From positions 1 to 56,105 of the forward strand of contig QCMR01000004.1 of assembly GCA_003213595.1 (NCBI GenBank): a DNA stretch of 56,105 nucleotides. The letters are read 5' to 3'. A model generated the notes under the pieces. The model was given only the letters and a program-made list of their open reading frames with translations, was not told the origin of the DNA and searched no databases. Each line of letters begins with the position of its first letter. Positions within the stretch are counted from its first letter, which is position 1. Shown here piece by piece: positions 33,358 to 42,322 of the stretch. A program made the translations under genes and the position numbers. Source of the DNA: SAR86 cluster bacterium AG-422-E19. Lineage in GTDB: Bacteria > Pseudomonadota > Gammaproteobacteria > Magnimaribacterales > AG-339-G14.

Positions 33358-34533
33358 ATGAAATCTAAACCCTTAGAAATTTCAATTGTTGGAGCTGGAA
33401 TTGGAGGATTGGTAGCTGCTTTAGCCTTAAAAAAAAGAGGTCATAAACCAACAATCTACGAAAAGACAGAATCTTTAAGTGAGCTTGGTGCAGGAATTCA
33501 GCTTTCTCCAAATGCTAATAAGGTACTTGAATATCTTGGTGTTATGGAAGAATTACAGTCAGATGTTTATGAACCGGAAGCGTTTCAATTTGTGCATTAT
33601 CGAACTGGAAAAGTTTTAGCTCAACGGGCTTTAAAAAATTCCTCAGTAAAGATATACGGTTCTCCAAACTACGATGTTCACCGAGCTGATTTACAAAATG
33701 CTCTTTTAAAAATTATTAATAAAGAAGAAATTCAGATTGAAAAAAATTCTGAAATCATAGACTTATATGAAGAAGCAAATGGTGCATTTATTAAAACCAG
33801 AGAAAGGGTGATTGAGTCGGATGCTGTGATCGGTGCAGATGGTATTCATTCAGTTGTACGCAAAAAGCTTTGGGGGGAAGATCAAGCGCGATACACAGGG
33901 AATGTAGCGTGGCGAATGCTAGTCCCAATAGAAGAAATATCTTCAAAATTCATAAAACAAAATACCAAAGTTTGGTTGGGACCCAAGAAGCACTTTGTAC
34001 AATATCTAGTTAAAGGTGGAAATTTTTTAAATTGCGTATGTCTTGTTGAACAAAATGACTGGACGAGTGAAGATTGGTCTGAAAAAGGAGATATCTCTGA
34101 ACTCAAGCATATTTTTTCCGACTGGCATCCTGAAATTCAAGAGATTTTAGAAAGTACAAAAGCCGGTAGTTTATTCAAGTGGGGATTGCACGATAGGGCG
34201 CCGATGAATAAATGGAGTAAAGGAAGATTTAGTTTGCTTGGCGATGCTGCTCATCCAATGTTACCGTTTGTTGCTCAAGGAGCTGCTATGGCTATTGAAG
34301 ATGGTATTGTTTTGGCCTCAAGCCTTTCTTCTTTCGATAATGTTGAATTAGGACTTAATGACTACGAGAATAAAAGAAAGTATAGAACAGCAAAGGCACA
34401 AAAAACTGCTACTAGGAATGCAACGATTTTTCATCTTTCGGATTTCTTTGCTATTTTTAGAAACTTAGTAATGAAATTTTTTATAAAAAAAATTATGGAT
34501 AGTTTTTATAAATACGATGCCATCTCAAAATAA
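33358..34533 (+). CDS. FAD-dependent aromatic-type monooxygenase
   Basis: A 391-residue class A flavoprotein monooxygenase of the salicylate hydroxylase branch. The FAD-binding SIVGAGIGGLVAALALKKRGH (G-x-G-x-x-G, residues 10-16), the AVIGADGIHSVVRKKL DG motif and LLGDAAHPMLPFVAQGAAMAIEDG (GD motif, about residues 295-318) are present in order. It should hydroxylate an activated ring using NAD(P)H and O2; the substrate is unknown. There is no SD. The aldo/keto reductase gene follows 21 bases later. Confidence 0.88.
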   Translation: MKSKPLEISIVGAGIGGLVAALALKKRGHKPTIYEKTESLSELGAGIQLSPNANKVLEYLGVMEELQSDVYEPEAFQFVHYRTGKVLAQRALKNSSVKIYGSPNYDVHRADLQNALLKIINKEEIQIEKNSEIIDLYEEANGAFIKTRERVIESDAVIGADGIHSVVRKKLWGEDQARYTGNVAWRMLVPIEEISSKFIKQNTKVWLGPKKHFVQYLVKGGNFLNCVCLVEQNDWTSEDWSEKGDISELKHIFSDWHPEIQEILESTKAGSLFKWGLHDRAPMNKWSKGRFSLLGDAAHPMLPFVAQGAAMAIEDGIVLASSLSSFDNVELGLNDYENKRKYRTAKAQKTATRNATIFHLSDFFAIFRNLVMKFFIKKIMDSFYKYDAISK

Positions 34534-34554
34534 AATTTAAACTAGGACACGTTT

Positions 34555-35532
34555 ATGAAATATAGAAACTTCACACCTTTTGGATCAATCAGTTCTTTAA
34601 CTTTAGGTGGAGGTGGGATAGGGAAAGTATGGGGTAAAACAACCAGAAAAGAAGCAGTTGATACTGTTCTATATTCTATTGATTCCGGTATCAATCATCT
34701 TGATATGGCTCCAATGTATGGCAGAGGAGAGGCTGAACTAGTCGTTGGAGAAGCTCTCAAAGATAGAGATCCTTCTAAATTGAAAATCACTACCAAATGT
34801 CAGTTGGGCACTCTTCCGCACGATAAGGTTTATGAAAAACTCAATGAATCTCTTATCGAAAGTTTTGAGAGAATGAATATAGAAAAGGTGAACTTATTTC
34901 TTTTGCACTCTCAATTGATCAAAGATGACTATCAATTACCCGTTTTAAATGATTTAAGAGATTCAATTACAACTTCTTTGTCTTGTTATTATGATTCAGT
35001 GATTCCAGCCTTCGAAAGATTGAAGTCTGAAGGAAAGATAGATTCTTGGGGAATAGGGTTGGGCGAAGAAGAAGCTTTAATTTCTGCAATTAATCATGAA
35101 AAACAACCCGAGGCAATGCAGTGCGCAGTGAACATGATGAATTCTATTGGAGCTATTGGCTACATAAGCAAAAAACCAAATCCAAATAGAATTCTCAAAG
35201 AGTGTCAAGACAAAGATATTCCCATTTTGGCCATTAGAGCTGTTCAAGCAGGAGCATTAACGTCAAAAATGGATCGCAAACCGCATCCATCAGGAAGAGA
35301 CAAACCCGACTTTGATGACTACGAGAGAGCAAAGCCTTTTAGAGAATTTGCAAAAAATTGGGGCGAATCTCCAGCCTCTTTAGCACATCGTTATGCTCTT
35401 TCGATAAAAAAAGTAAGTTCAGTGATTTTGGGGGTAAAAAATACTCAAGAGTTAAAAGAGTGCTTAGATACTGAAAATATGAGTGAGTTAAGCGAAGAAC
35501 AATTAAAAGAACTTAATAATTTATTTACTTAA
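34555..35532 (+). CDS. Aldo/keto reductase
   Basis: A 325-residue NADPH-dependent aldo/keto reductase. The catalytic tetrad is visible: Asp and Tyr in HLDMAPMYGRGEAE, Lys in KITTKCQLG, His in FLLHSQL. The C-terminal cofactor loop is VILGVKNTQELKECLD. The insert KMDRKPHPSGRDKPDFDDYERAKPF is found in YghZ/YccK-like groups. AGGA upstream of the ATG is a possible ribosome site. The 3' end overlaps the convergent methyltransferase gene by 12 bases. The substrate cannot be assigned. Confidence 0.88.
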   Translation: MKYRNFTPFGSISSLTLGGGGIGKVWGKTTRKEAVDTVLYSIDSGINHLDMAPMYGRGEAELVVGEALKDRDPSKLKITTKCQLGTLPHDKVYEKLNESLIESFERMNIEKVNLFLLHSQLIKDDYQLPVLNDLRDSITTSLSCYYDSVIPAFERLKSEGKIDSWGIGLGEEEALISAINHEKQPEAMQCAVNMMNSIGAIGYISKKPNPNRILKECQDKDIPILAIRAVQAGALTSKMDRKPHPSGRDKPDFDDYERAKPFREFAKNWGESPASLAHRYALSIKKVSSVILGVKNTQELKECLDTENMSELSEEQLKELNNLFT

Positions 35533-36183
35533 TTTATACATAGAAAATATCCAAAAATAGGTTCCATTTTTTTCTAAGTACATTTCATCTTTCAACAAAT
35601 CAATATTTGCTATCAAGCGTTTTGAGAAAGGGACTTCTTTTTCTAGAATCTTTTCCCATTTATCTGGAAAGGATTTCTGCATGGTATTTTCAATTTCTTG
35701 AATATTTGAAAAAGAAGTTGTGCAAATATTCAAACAGCCCCCATCTTTTAGATGTTCAGGACTACCTTCAACAACTCTTACTATTAAATTTGATCCGGTG
35801 TCGTCCGCTTTGGGAACTTCGGTCGGAAACCAGCCAGTTACTTCGGCAATATTTTTTGATACCCCTGAAACATCACAACATATTAAATCGTATTTATCAG
35901 TCACATTTTGAAATAAGTCAGACTCAATAACATTTATTGATACATCGTTTCGCTTTGCATTAAGTTTTGTAAGTTCTAAGTGCTTATCATAGATGTCACA
36001 TGCATCAACTTGAGTAGCTCCATTTTTTGCAAAATAAATTGCTAGAGGCCCAATGCCACATCCCATATCCAAGACTTTTTTGTTTTTAAAATCAGCCTTC
36101 AATGCACATTCCTCACTAATTAAGGTAGGACGAAAAGCATCCTCGGAGCTTTCTAGTTCTATATTGTGAAAATTTACAATCAT
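35521..36183 (-). CDS. Class I SAM-dependent methyltransferase
   Basis: A 220-residue Rossmann methyltransferase. Motif I is VLDMGCGIGPLAIYFAKNG (about residues 36-54), then DACDIYDKHLELTKLNAKRN (acidic loop) and YDLICCDVSG (post-II). The layout resembles PrmA/PrmC-type small-domain methyltransferases, but the NPPY motif is replaced by CDVSG, so a glutamine methylation role is not supported. No SD is visible. A single-gene unit, convergent with the aldo/keto reductase gene. Confidence 0.8.
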   Translation of the reverse strand: MIVNFHNIELESSEDAFRPTLISEECALKADFKNKKVLDMGCGIGPLAIYFAKNGATQVDACDIYDKHLELTKLNAKRNDVSINVIESDLFQNVTDKYDLICCDVSGVSKNIAEVTGWFPTEVPKADDTGSNLIVRVVEGSPEHLKDGGCLNICTTSFSNIQEIENTMQKSFPDKWEKILEKEVPFSKRLIANIDLLKDEMYLEKNGTYFWIFSMYKLSK

Positions 36184-36243
36184 TTTTATAAAGGGTTTAT
36201 TATATGGTAGATATTCTATTTTAATTCTTATAGGGAGATGAAA

Positions 36244-36669
36244 ATGAATGCTATAGAAAAATGGTACGAAGTAATTAAATCAGATAATCCTGACAAATAT
36301 GACGAAGTCCTTGCTGAGGATTGTGTTTTTTATTCTCCGGTGGTTTATACGCCTCAGAGAGGAAGAGAAATAACCAAAATGTATTTAATGGCAGCAGGCG
36401 GAGTTTTCGGAGGGGAAGATTCGCCTAAAAAAATATTAGACGAAAAAAGCCCTTCGAAATTTAAGTACATTAAAGAAATCATTGGTGAAAATTCTGCAGT
36501 TCTGGAATTTGAAACAGAGATCGATGGAATTTATGTCAATGGTATTGATTTAATCTCTTGGAACGAAGAAAACAAAATCACGGAGTTCAAAGTTATTGTA
36601 AGACCTCTTCAAGCAGTCAATAAGCTTCATCAGCAAATGCAAGACATGCTTGAAAGAATGAAGGCATAG
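36244..36669 (+). CDS. SnoaL/NTF2-like protein
   Basis: A 141-residue cone-fold protein: AIEKWYEVIKSDNPDKYDEVLAEDCVFYSPVVYTPQRGREI at the N-terminus and VLEFETEIDGIYVNGIDLISWNEENKITEFKVIVRPLQAV at the C-terminus are typical SnoaL-like features. Function unknown; relatives are isomerases, dehydratases or ligand carriers. ATG 36244 is preferred to ATG 36238 because the ribosome site AGGGAG (36231-36236) is then 7 bases away rather than 1. Confidence 0.75.
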   Translation: MNAIEKWYEVIKSDNPDKYDEVLAEDCVFYSPVVYTPQRGREITKMYLMAAGGVFGGEDSPKKILDEKSPSKFKYIKEIIGENSAVLEFETEIDGIYVNGIDLISWNEENKITEFKVIVRPLQAVNKLHQQMQDMLERMKA

Positions 36670-36674
36670 GTTAT

Positions 36675-37454
36675 TTACCTAGGACCTTGTCCATCATCAA
36701 TCTTAATACAAGTTCCTGTGACGCATTCTGAAGATGGAGAAACTAAAAATAATAAAGTTGAATCCATTTGCTCTGGAGTACAAATCCTTTTTCTTGGAAA
36801 TGCTTGGCTAAAGTCACCGACTCTTTCTATCATCCCATCAAGCATTTCAGACGAAAAAGCACCTGGGGCAATAGCATTCACATTTATATAACTTTTTGAC
36901 CATTCAACAGCTAAAGCCTCAGTCATTCTCACTACAGCTTTTTTAGTTATCGAATAAAGAGAAGCTGCTGATTGTGGCGTAGTATTGAAAGCCGCAACAG
37001 AGGCAATATTTACCATTCTGCCAGGTTTTTTGTCTTCAATTAATTTTCTCGCTACTTCACAAGAGAGAATGTATGGACCTGTAAGGTTGGTTTCCATAAC
37101 GTTATCGATCAATTCTTCCGATTGTTTAACAGCCCATTGTGCATCTGGGATGCCAGCATTATTTACTAAAGTATCAATAGTGCCCATTTCTTTGGAAACA
37201 GTATCAACTGCTGACTTGATGCTTTTTCTGTCAGTCATATCTATTGGCACAACCATGCATTCACCCCCATTGGCTTTTATTTCCTCAGCCAAAGATTCTA
37301 GTTTCTCTTTCCTACGAGCAGATATTGCGACCTTCGCACCACAAGAAGCTAATACTTTCGAAAAACGATATCCTAGTCCTGAAGATGCTCCAGTTACTAA
37401 GGCAATCTGACCTGACAAATCTATGGAAAAGTTTGGTGTTTTGTATTCTGACAT
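36675..37454 (-). CDS. SDR-family oxidoreductase (FabG-like)
   Basis: A 259-residue classical SDR: TGASSGLGYRFSKVLASCGA (cofactor loop), SARRKEKLESLAEEI, LVNNAGIPDAQWAV, the catalytic Ser of VNIASVAAFN and Tyr-Lys in YSITKKAV. The C-terminal FLVSPSSECVTGTCIKIDDGQ is close to 3-oxoacyl reductases. In this context a catabolic alcohol dehydrogenase is as likely as fatty-acid synthesis. AGAGGT precedes the ATG. It is convergent with the SnoaL-like gene (5 bp) and divergent from the hydroxyacid oxidase gene. Confidence 0.88.
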   Translation of the reverse strand: MSEYKTPNFSIDLSGQIALVTGASSGLGYRFSKVLASCGAKVAISARRKEKLESLAEEIKANGGECMVVPIDMTDRKSIKSAVDTVSKEMGTIDTLVNNAGIPDAQWAVKQSEELIDNVMETNLTGPYILSCEVARKLIEDKKPGRMVNIASVAAFNTTPQSAASLYSITKKAVVRMTEALAVEWSKSYINVNAIAPGAFSSEMLDGMIERVGDFSQAFPRKRICTPEQMDSTLLFLVSPSSECVTGTCIKIDDGQGPR

Positions 37455-37527
37455 TTTGACCTCTATTTTTTCTAATCATTACTATTACATAAGAAGATTG
37501 CCGTTTAAAATAGATTTTTAAAATATC

Positions 37528-38682
37528 ATGCCAAGATCACTTAAAAACTGTAACAATTTTCAAGATTTAAAAGACTTAGCCAGAAGAAGACTGCCAGGTC
37601 CAATTTTTCATTACATTGATGGTGCAGCAGAGGACGAAACTACTTATCAAAGAAATACCGAAGCATTCCAAGATATTGATTTAATTCCTAATGTACTTGC
37701 AGGAGTTGAAAATATTGATATGTCGGTAGAGGTAATGGGTTACAAGCTAGGATTGCCAATTTTTTGTTCTCCAACCGCTTTACAGAGATTGTTTCATCAT
37801 CAAGGTGAAAGGGCAGTTGCAAAAGCAGCTGAAAAGTTCAACACCTTATTTGGTGTGTCTTCTTTAGGGACAGTAAAACTTAAAGATATAGATGAATTGA
37901 TTAAGACTCCTAAAATGTTTCAGTTTTATTTTCATAAGGATAGAGGCTTGAATGATTCAATGATTTCTATGGCACAAGAGGCCAATTTTGAAATTTTAAC
38001 TCTAACTGTTGATACGATTACGGGAGGCAATCGAGAGAGAGACTTAAGAACAGGTTTTACGACTCCGCCAAAATTAACGCCAAAAAGTATTTTTCAATTT
38101 GGCATAAAACCTGCCTGGGCTTTAAATTATTTGTTTAGAGAAAAGTTTGAATTATCGCAATTATCCAGTCATGTTAATGAGGGAACAAATATCGCTATAT
38201 CTGTCGGAGACTATTTTACGACTATGTTGGACCAAAGCATGACTTGGGATGATGTCATAAAGCTCAAAGAAGATTGGGGAAGAAAATTTTGTCTCAAAGG
38301 TATTATGAGTCCAAGCGATGCTAGGAAAGCAGTAGAGATGAAAGCCGATGCAATCATGGTATCGAATCATGGTGGCAGACAACTTGATGGAGGAAGAAGT
38401 CCTTTTGATCAACTTGATGAAATTCTTCAAGAAGTAGGTGGTGAAATAGAAGTTATTTTAGATGGAGGCATACAAAGAGGTACGCATGTTCTCAAGGCAA
38501 TGGCGATGGGAGCTACAGCTTGCTCGGGGGGAAGAATGTATCTTTTTGGCTTAGCTGCTGCTGGCCAAGATGGAGTCGAAAAAGCTCTAGGCAATATGAA
38601 AAATGAAATCGAAAGAGATATGAAATTAATGGGCGTAAATCAGTTAAAAGATTTAAAACCACATATGCTTCGAAAGAGATAG
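37528..38682 (+). CDS. FMN-dependent alpha-hydroxy-acid oxidase/dehydrogenase (LldD-like)
   Basis: A 384-residue FMN TIM barrel. FHYIDGAAEDETTY near residue 30, GLPIFCSPTALQRLFH, TLTVDTITGGNRERDLRTGF, KLKEDWGRKFCLKGI (catalytic Lys) and SNHGGRQLDGGRSPFDQL (His and Arg of the active site) follow family order. It oxidises a 2-hydroxy acid to a 2-oxo acid; L-lactate is possible, but related enzymes use mandelate, glycolate or others. No SD. The CmcJ-type gene follows after 29 bases. Confidence 0.9.
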   Translation: MPRSLKNCNNFQDLKDLARRRLPGPIFHYIDGAAEDETTYQRNTEAFQDIDLIPNVLAGVENIDMSVEVMGYKLGLPIFCSPTALQRLFHHQGERAVAKAAEKFNTLFGVSSLGTVKLKDIDELIKTPKMFQFYFHKDRGLNDSMISMAQEANFEILTLTVDTITGGNRERDLRTGFTTPPKLTPKSIFQFGIKPAWALNYLFREKFELSQLSSHVNEGTNIAISVGDYFTTMLDQSMTWDDVIKLKEDWGRKFCLKGIMSPSDARKAVEMKADAIMVSNHGGRQLDGGRSPFDQLDEILQEVGGEIEVILDGGIQRGTHVLKAMAMGATACSGGRMYLFGLAAAGQDGVEKALGNMKNEIERDMKLMGVNQLKDLKPHMLRKR

Positions 38683-38711
38683 TTTTTAGCATAGAATATG
38701 CAAAATAAATC

Positions 38712-39524
38712 ATGAAAGCAGAATTTTTTTACAGAAATCCATTAAAAAAAGGCGAACCAAAGCCAGCTTTTGGAGTTAAGGAGCCTGATCCAGATAGGCC
38801 TGACCACAAGGGCTTCATAAAAGAAGTTTTCAATGCTAGAGAAGAAGATCACTCTTTAACCGAGTCCGGTTTTATTTTATTGAATCATAAATCGGCAATG
38901 ACTGATTTTTATGACGACAAAGAAGTAACAGAAACCTACTACGGCGAAATGGCAAATTTGGTTAAAAAGCAGACTGGGGCTGCTCAAGTTTTTATCGTAA
39001 GTCACATAACAAGAAACGAAGCTGAAGCTGCTGAAGGCAAAAGATTAGGCGCTCATAGATTGGTACACAACGACTTTACTCCGAATTTCAAACAAACCAT
39101 TCAACCCTTACTTGATGAGAATGGTTCCAACCCGAGTAGAATCACTGTCTATAATTTATGGAGGCGTTTTGATGACGATGGGATGGACGCACCCTTTGCT
39201 CTTTGCGATTCTAGAACAGTTTCTGAAAAAGAATTAATTCCTACTGATTTATTCAATTATGGAAAAGAAGAGGAAAAAACTGAAACTTTAGCCGATGAGA
39301 ATGGTTTTACCGTTGAAATATATCAATCAATGAACAGCGATAATCACAAATGGTACTTTTATCCAAAAATGAATAGAGATGAAGTGGTGATGTTTAAAAC
39401 TTATGATTCTAATGAAAATCCCTTTATGCCTACTTTACATAGCGCCTTTGATGATTTGAGTTGCGATTCAAAGGTTTCCCCTCGTGAGAGCATTGAAGTT
39501 AGAGCGATTTGTCTATTTGATTAG
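38712..39524 (+). CDS. CmcJ/NvfI-family oxygenase-like protein
   Basis: A 270-residue protein of the CmcJ/AsaB/NvfI family. HRLVHNDFTPNF supplies a His-x-Asp-like pair, SRITVYNLWRRF is the family core, and VMFKTYDSNENPFMPTLHSAFDD carries a second His. Members include the cephamycin 7-alpha-methoxylation protein CmcJ and fungal Fe/2-oxoglutarate-type isomerising oxygenases, so an iron-dependent oxidation is likely but unproven here. The gene sits between an FMN hydroxyacid oxidase and an MDR dehydrogenase gene, probably in one pathway. Confidence 0.82.
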   Translation: MKAEFFYRNPLKKGEPKPAFGVKEPDPDRPDHKGFIKEVFNAREEDHSLTESGFILLNHKSAMTDFYDDKEVTETYYGEMANLVKKQTGAAQVFIVSHITRNEAEAAEGKRLGAHRLVHNDFTPNFKQTIQPLLDENGSNPSRITVYNLWRRFDDDGMDAPFALCDSRTVSEKELIPTDLFNYGKEEEKTETLADENGFTVEIYQSMNSDNHKWYFYPKMNRDEVVMFKTYDSNENPFMPTLHSAFDDLSCDSKVSPRESIEVRAICLFD

Positions 39525-39563
39525 GCAAAAGATAAAAACTATCGAATTAACATAGGAGAAAAA

Positions 39564-40697
39564 ATGTCTAATACATCAAGAGAAATTCGTTCGGAAGTAA
39601 CGAGCGATGGTCAGTTAAAGCTATCTATTGAAAGTGTAGAAATGCCTACACCCAAAGATCACGAGGTTTTATTGAAAGTTGAAGCTTCTCCTATTAATCC
39701 ATCAGACTTGGGATTATTAATAAGCTTTGCAGCAGATCTTAGTTCTTTAACTACAGAAGGCTTTGGAGATGACAAAGTTACAACAATGAATATATTGCCC
39801 GCTTTGCATAAAACCATGGCTGCTAGATTTGATAAATCTATGAAAGTTGGAAACGAAGGAGGCGGAGTTGTTGTAGACGCCGGGGAAGCTGGAAAAGACC
39901 TTGTCGGCAAAACCGTAGGGGTAGCAGGCGGTGCGATGTATTCCGAATACAGATGTGTACCTGTAGATAGTTGCCTTGTCATGAACGATGGGACTAGTCC
40001 CAAAGAAGCTGCTTCTTCATTTGTAAACCCGCTCACTGCCCTTGGTTTTACAGAAACCATGAAAATGGAAAATCACACAGCTATCATCCACACTGCTGCA
40101 GCATCAAATTTGGGTCAGATGTTAGTAAAAATATGTAAGGCAGATGATATTCCTCTGGTAAATATCGTAAGAAAAGAAGAACACGTAAATCTTTTAAGAG
40201 ATCTTGGTGCTGAATATGTTTGTAATATGAGCGAAGATTCTTTCATGGCTGATTTAATAGCTGCAATTGATGCCACTGGTGCAACCTTAGGATTTGATGC
40301 TACCGGAGGAGGTAATGAAGGAAAATTAGCTGGACAGATTTTATCTGCAATGGAGATCTCAGCAAATAAGAAAGCCTCTGAATATAGTAGATATGGTTCG
40401 GATACCTATAAACAAGTTTATATTTATGGCGGCCTTGACCCAACACCTACTGTATTGAATAGATCTTATGGGTTGCAATGGGGTTTAGGAGGGTGGCTTT
40501 TAACACCCTTCATCGGAAAAGCAGGACCAGAAATTTTCTTAAAAATGAGAGAGAGAGTAGCCAATGAAATCACTACTACTTTTTCAAGCTCCTATACAGC
40601 TGAAATTTCTCTTGAAGAAATGCTTGATCCAGAGATTTTGAAAAACTACGCTAAGCAGGCTACCGGACAAAAGTATTTAGTTACCCCTCATAAGTAA
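39564..40697 (+). CDS. MDR-family zinc-type alcohol dehydrogenase/quinone-reductase-like protein
   Basis: A 377-residue medium-chain dehydrogenase/reductase. EVLLKVEASPINPSDLGLL is the substrate-domain start, MKVGNEGGGVVVDAGEAG the conserved core, TAAASNLGQMLVKICK the Rossmann segment (nonclassical GAAS-like rather than GxGxxG), and FDATGGGNEGKLAGQIL the cofactor domain. The zinc-ligand Cys/His set of classical alcohol dehydrogenases is absent, favouring a zinc-independent reductase. AGGAG lies 6-7 bases before the ATG. The 3' end abuts the convergent enoyl-CoA hydratase gene with no spacer. Confidence 0.85.
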   Translation: MSNTSREIRSEVTSDGQLKLSIESVEMPTPKDHEVLLKVEASPINPSDLGLLISFAADLSSLTTEGFGDDKVTTMNILPALHKTMAARFDKSMKVGNEGGGVVVDAGEAGKDLVGKTVGVAGGAMYSEYRCVPVDSCLVMNDGTSPKEAASSFVNPLTALGFTETMKMENHTAIIHTAAASNLGQMLVKICKADDIPLVNIVRKEEHVNLLRDLGAEYVCNMSEDSFMADLIAAIDATGATLGFDATGGGNEGKLAGQILSAMEISANKKASEYSRYGSDTYKQVYIYGGLDPTPTVLNRSYGLQWGLGGWLLTPFIGKAGPEIFLKMRERVANEITTTFSSSYTAEISLEEMLDPEILKNYAKQATGQKYLVTPHK

Positions 40698-41513
40698 TTA
40701 TCGACCTTTGAATACTGGCTGTTTTTTTTCAACAAAAGCTTTTGTAGCATTTTTGTGATCTTCTGTTTGGCCGCAGTGAACATGATGCGTGACTTCTAAA
40801 TCAAGACAATCATCTACTTCTCCACTTACGGCTCTGTTTAGATTCTCTTTCATGTATCGAAAAGCAACTGCTGGACCTTCAGCAAGTTGCTTAGCTATTT
40901 CTAGAGTTTTCTGCTCAAGCTCCTCGTGTTTTACAACCCAATTAGTAAGCCCAAGTTTTAAAGCTTCTTCAGCAGGAATTTTGTCTGATAAAAAATAAAG
41001 TTCTTTTGCCTTTGATAAACCCACTAACTGAGTCATAAAGTAAGAGCCTCCATAGTCACCAGAAAAGCCTACTTTTGCAAAAGCAGTAGTGAAAAAAGCA
41101 CTATCAGACATTATTCTAAGGTCACAAGAAAGAGCATAAGACATTCCTGCCCCAGCTGCAGGTCCATTCACTGCAGCAATTGTGGGTTTGGGCATTTTAA
41201 ATAATTTACCTGAGGTGCCTCTTTGATGCATTCTTTGCTCATGGATAGCTATATCAATTGTTCGTTTAGGATCATCTTTTTTATTGGCCATACCTTTTAC
41301 ATCTCCGCCCGCACAAAAAGCACCTTCAGAACCTGTAAGAATAACCGCTCTTACTTCAGAATCATTTTCAAAATCCTCTAAAGTTGCCATCATCGCTGCA
41401 TTCATTTCATCTGACATGGCATTTCTAGCTTCAGGTCTGTTCATTATGATTTTTCCCAAACCATCCCCTTTCAGAGCTTTTAGGTGATCTGTTCCCATAT
41501 CTATTTCTTTCAT
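40698..41513 (-). CDS. Enoyl-CoA hydratase-family protein with altered catalytic residues
   Basis: A 271-residue crotonase. The CoA/oxyanion segments GAFCAGGDVKGM and VNGPAAGAGMSYALSCDLRIM are normal. The two hydratase Glu positions are not Glu: the region after the glycines reads GMSYALSCD, and the second reads FAKVGFSGDYGGSYF, offering an Asp (SGDYGG) instead. Such sequences occur among isomerases, dehalogenases and other crotonases, so plain hydratase activity should not be assumed. AAAGGAGAG gives a strong SD. It is divergent from the VOC gene at 41560. Confidence 0.85.
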   Translation of the reverse strand: MKEIDMGTDHLKALKGDGLGKIIMNRPEARNAMSDEMNAAMMATLEDFENDSEVRAVILTGSEGAFCAGGDVKGMANKKDDPKRTIDIAIHEQRMHQRGTSGKLFKMPKPTIAAVNGPAAGAGMSYALSCDLRIMSDSAFFTTAFAKVGFSGDYGGSYFMTQLVGLSKAKELYFLSDKIPAEEALKLGLTNWVVKHEELEQKTLEIAKQLAEGPAVAFRYMKENLNRAVSGEVDDCLDLEVTHHVHCGQTEDHKNATKAFVEKKQPVFKGR

Positions 41514-41559
41514 TTTTCTCTCCTTTTATTTATCCTTAAAGTATTATTTTACAAATATT

Positions 41560-42306
41560 ATGAGATTAAGACAGTTAGTTATCGTTGCTAAAGAAAGGGA
41601 TTCTATTGCGAATCAAATTTGTGATGTGTTTGATTTAAAAGTAGCTTTTCATGATGATGGTCTCATTCACTTTGGACTTATAAACTCATTAATTCCTTTG
41701 GGGGATACTTTTATAGAGATTGTTACTCCTGTAAAAGAAAACACCACTGCAGAAAGATTTTTAAATCGTAGAGGTGGAAATGGTGGTTACATGGTAATTG
41801 TAGATTGCGATGATGTTGCGAAAGAAAAAGAGCGAGTAACCAATGAAAATATTGGCATTGTTTATGAAGTTGAGAGAAGCGAAGGCCACGTAACTGGAAA
41901 AACCATTCACTTGCATCCCAAACATATTGGTGGAGCAATAGTTTCAATTGATAAAATGGAACCTGAGTCAGCATGGCTTTGGGCAGGCCTTGATTGGGAA
42001 AAGTGCGTCTCCAAAAATGATAATGCTGAGAGATTGTGCGGCGTTGTGATGCAATCGGATGATAAATCCGCTCTTTGTAAAAAATGGGAAAAAGCTTTTG
42101 GGTTTAAAGCAGATGAAAATCTTCAAATTAATTTCTCAGACTCCAGAATCAGGTTTGTTGATGATCTCGATCAGAGGGGCGAGGGAATTAACGCCTTTGA
42201 GTTGTCAGTAAAGAATAAAGAAATAGTCTATGAAAAAGCAAAAGAACTCGGTTTGATAAAGAATGATTTAATTCATATCGGCGGAGTTAATTTCTTACTT
42301 CAATAG
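41560..42306 (+). CDS. VOC-superfamily (glyoxalase-like) protein
   Basis: A 248-residue protein with two beta-alpha-beta-beta-beta VOC modules: MRLRQLVIVAKERDSIANQICDVFDLKVAFHDDG opens the first and LCGVVMQSDDKSALCKKWEKAFGFKA the second. It resembles glyoxalase-like domain proteins of unknown function in catabolic clusters. Possible metal ligands include Glu in LIPLGDTFIEIV and several His, but no site is certain. No SD. The outer-membrane protein gene follows 16 bases later. Confidence 0.72.
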   Translation: MRLRQLVIVAKERDSIANQICDVFDLKVAFHDDGLIHFGLINSLIPLGDTFIEIVTPVKENTTAERFLNRRGGNGGYMVIVDCDDVAKEKERVTNENIGIVYEVERSEGHVTGKTIHLHPKHIGGAIVSIDKMEPESAWLWAGLDWEKCVSKNDNAERLCGVVMQSDDKSALCKKWEKAFGFKADENLQINFSDSRIRFVDDLDQRGEGINAFELSVKNKEIVYEKAKELGLIKNDLIHIGGVNFLLQ

Positions 42307-42322
42307 CTTTCAATAAGATAGA

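Noticed and set aside
39659-40060. Long minus-strand ORF inside the MDR dehydrogenase gene
   Set aside because: It is a shadow of a well-supported gene and has no recognisable domain or start context.
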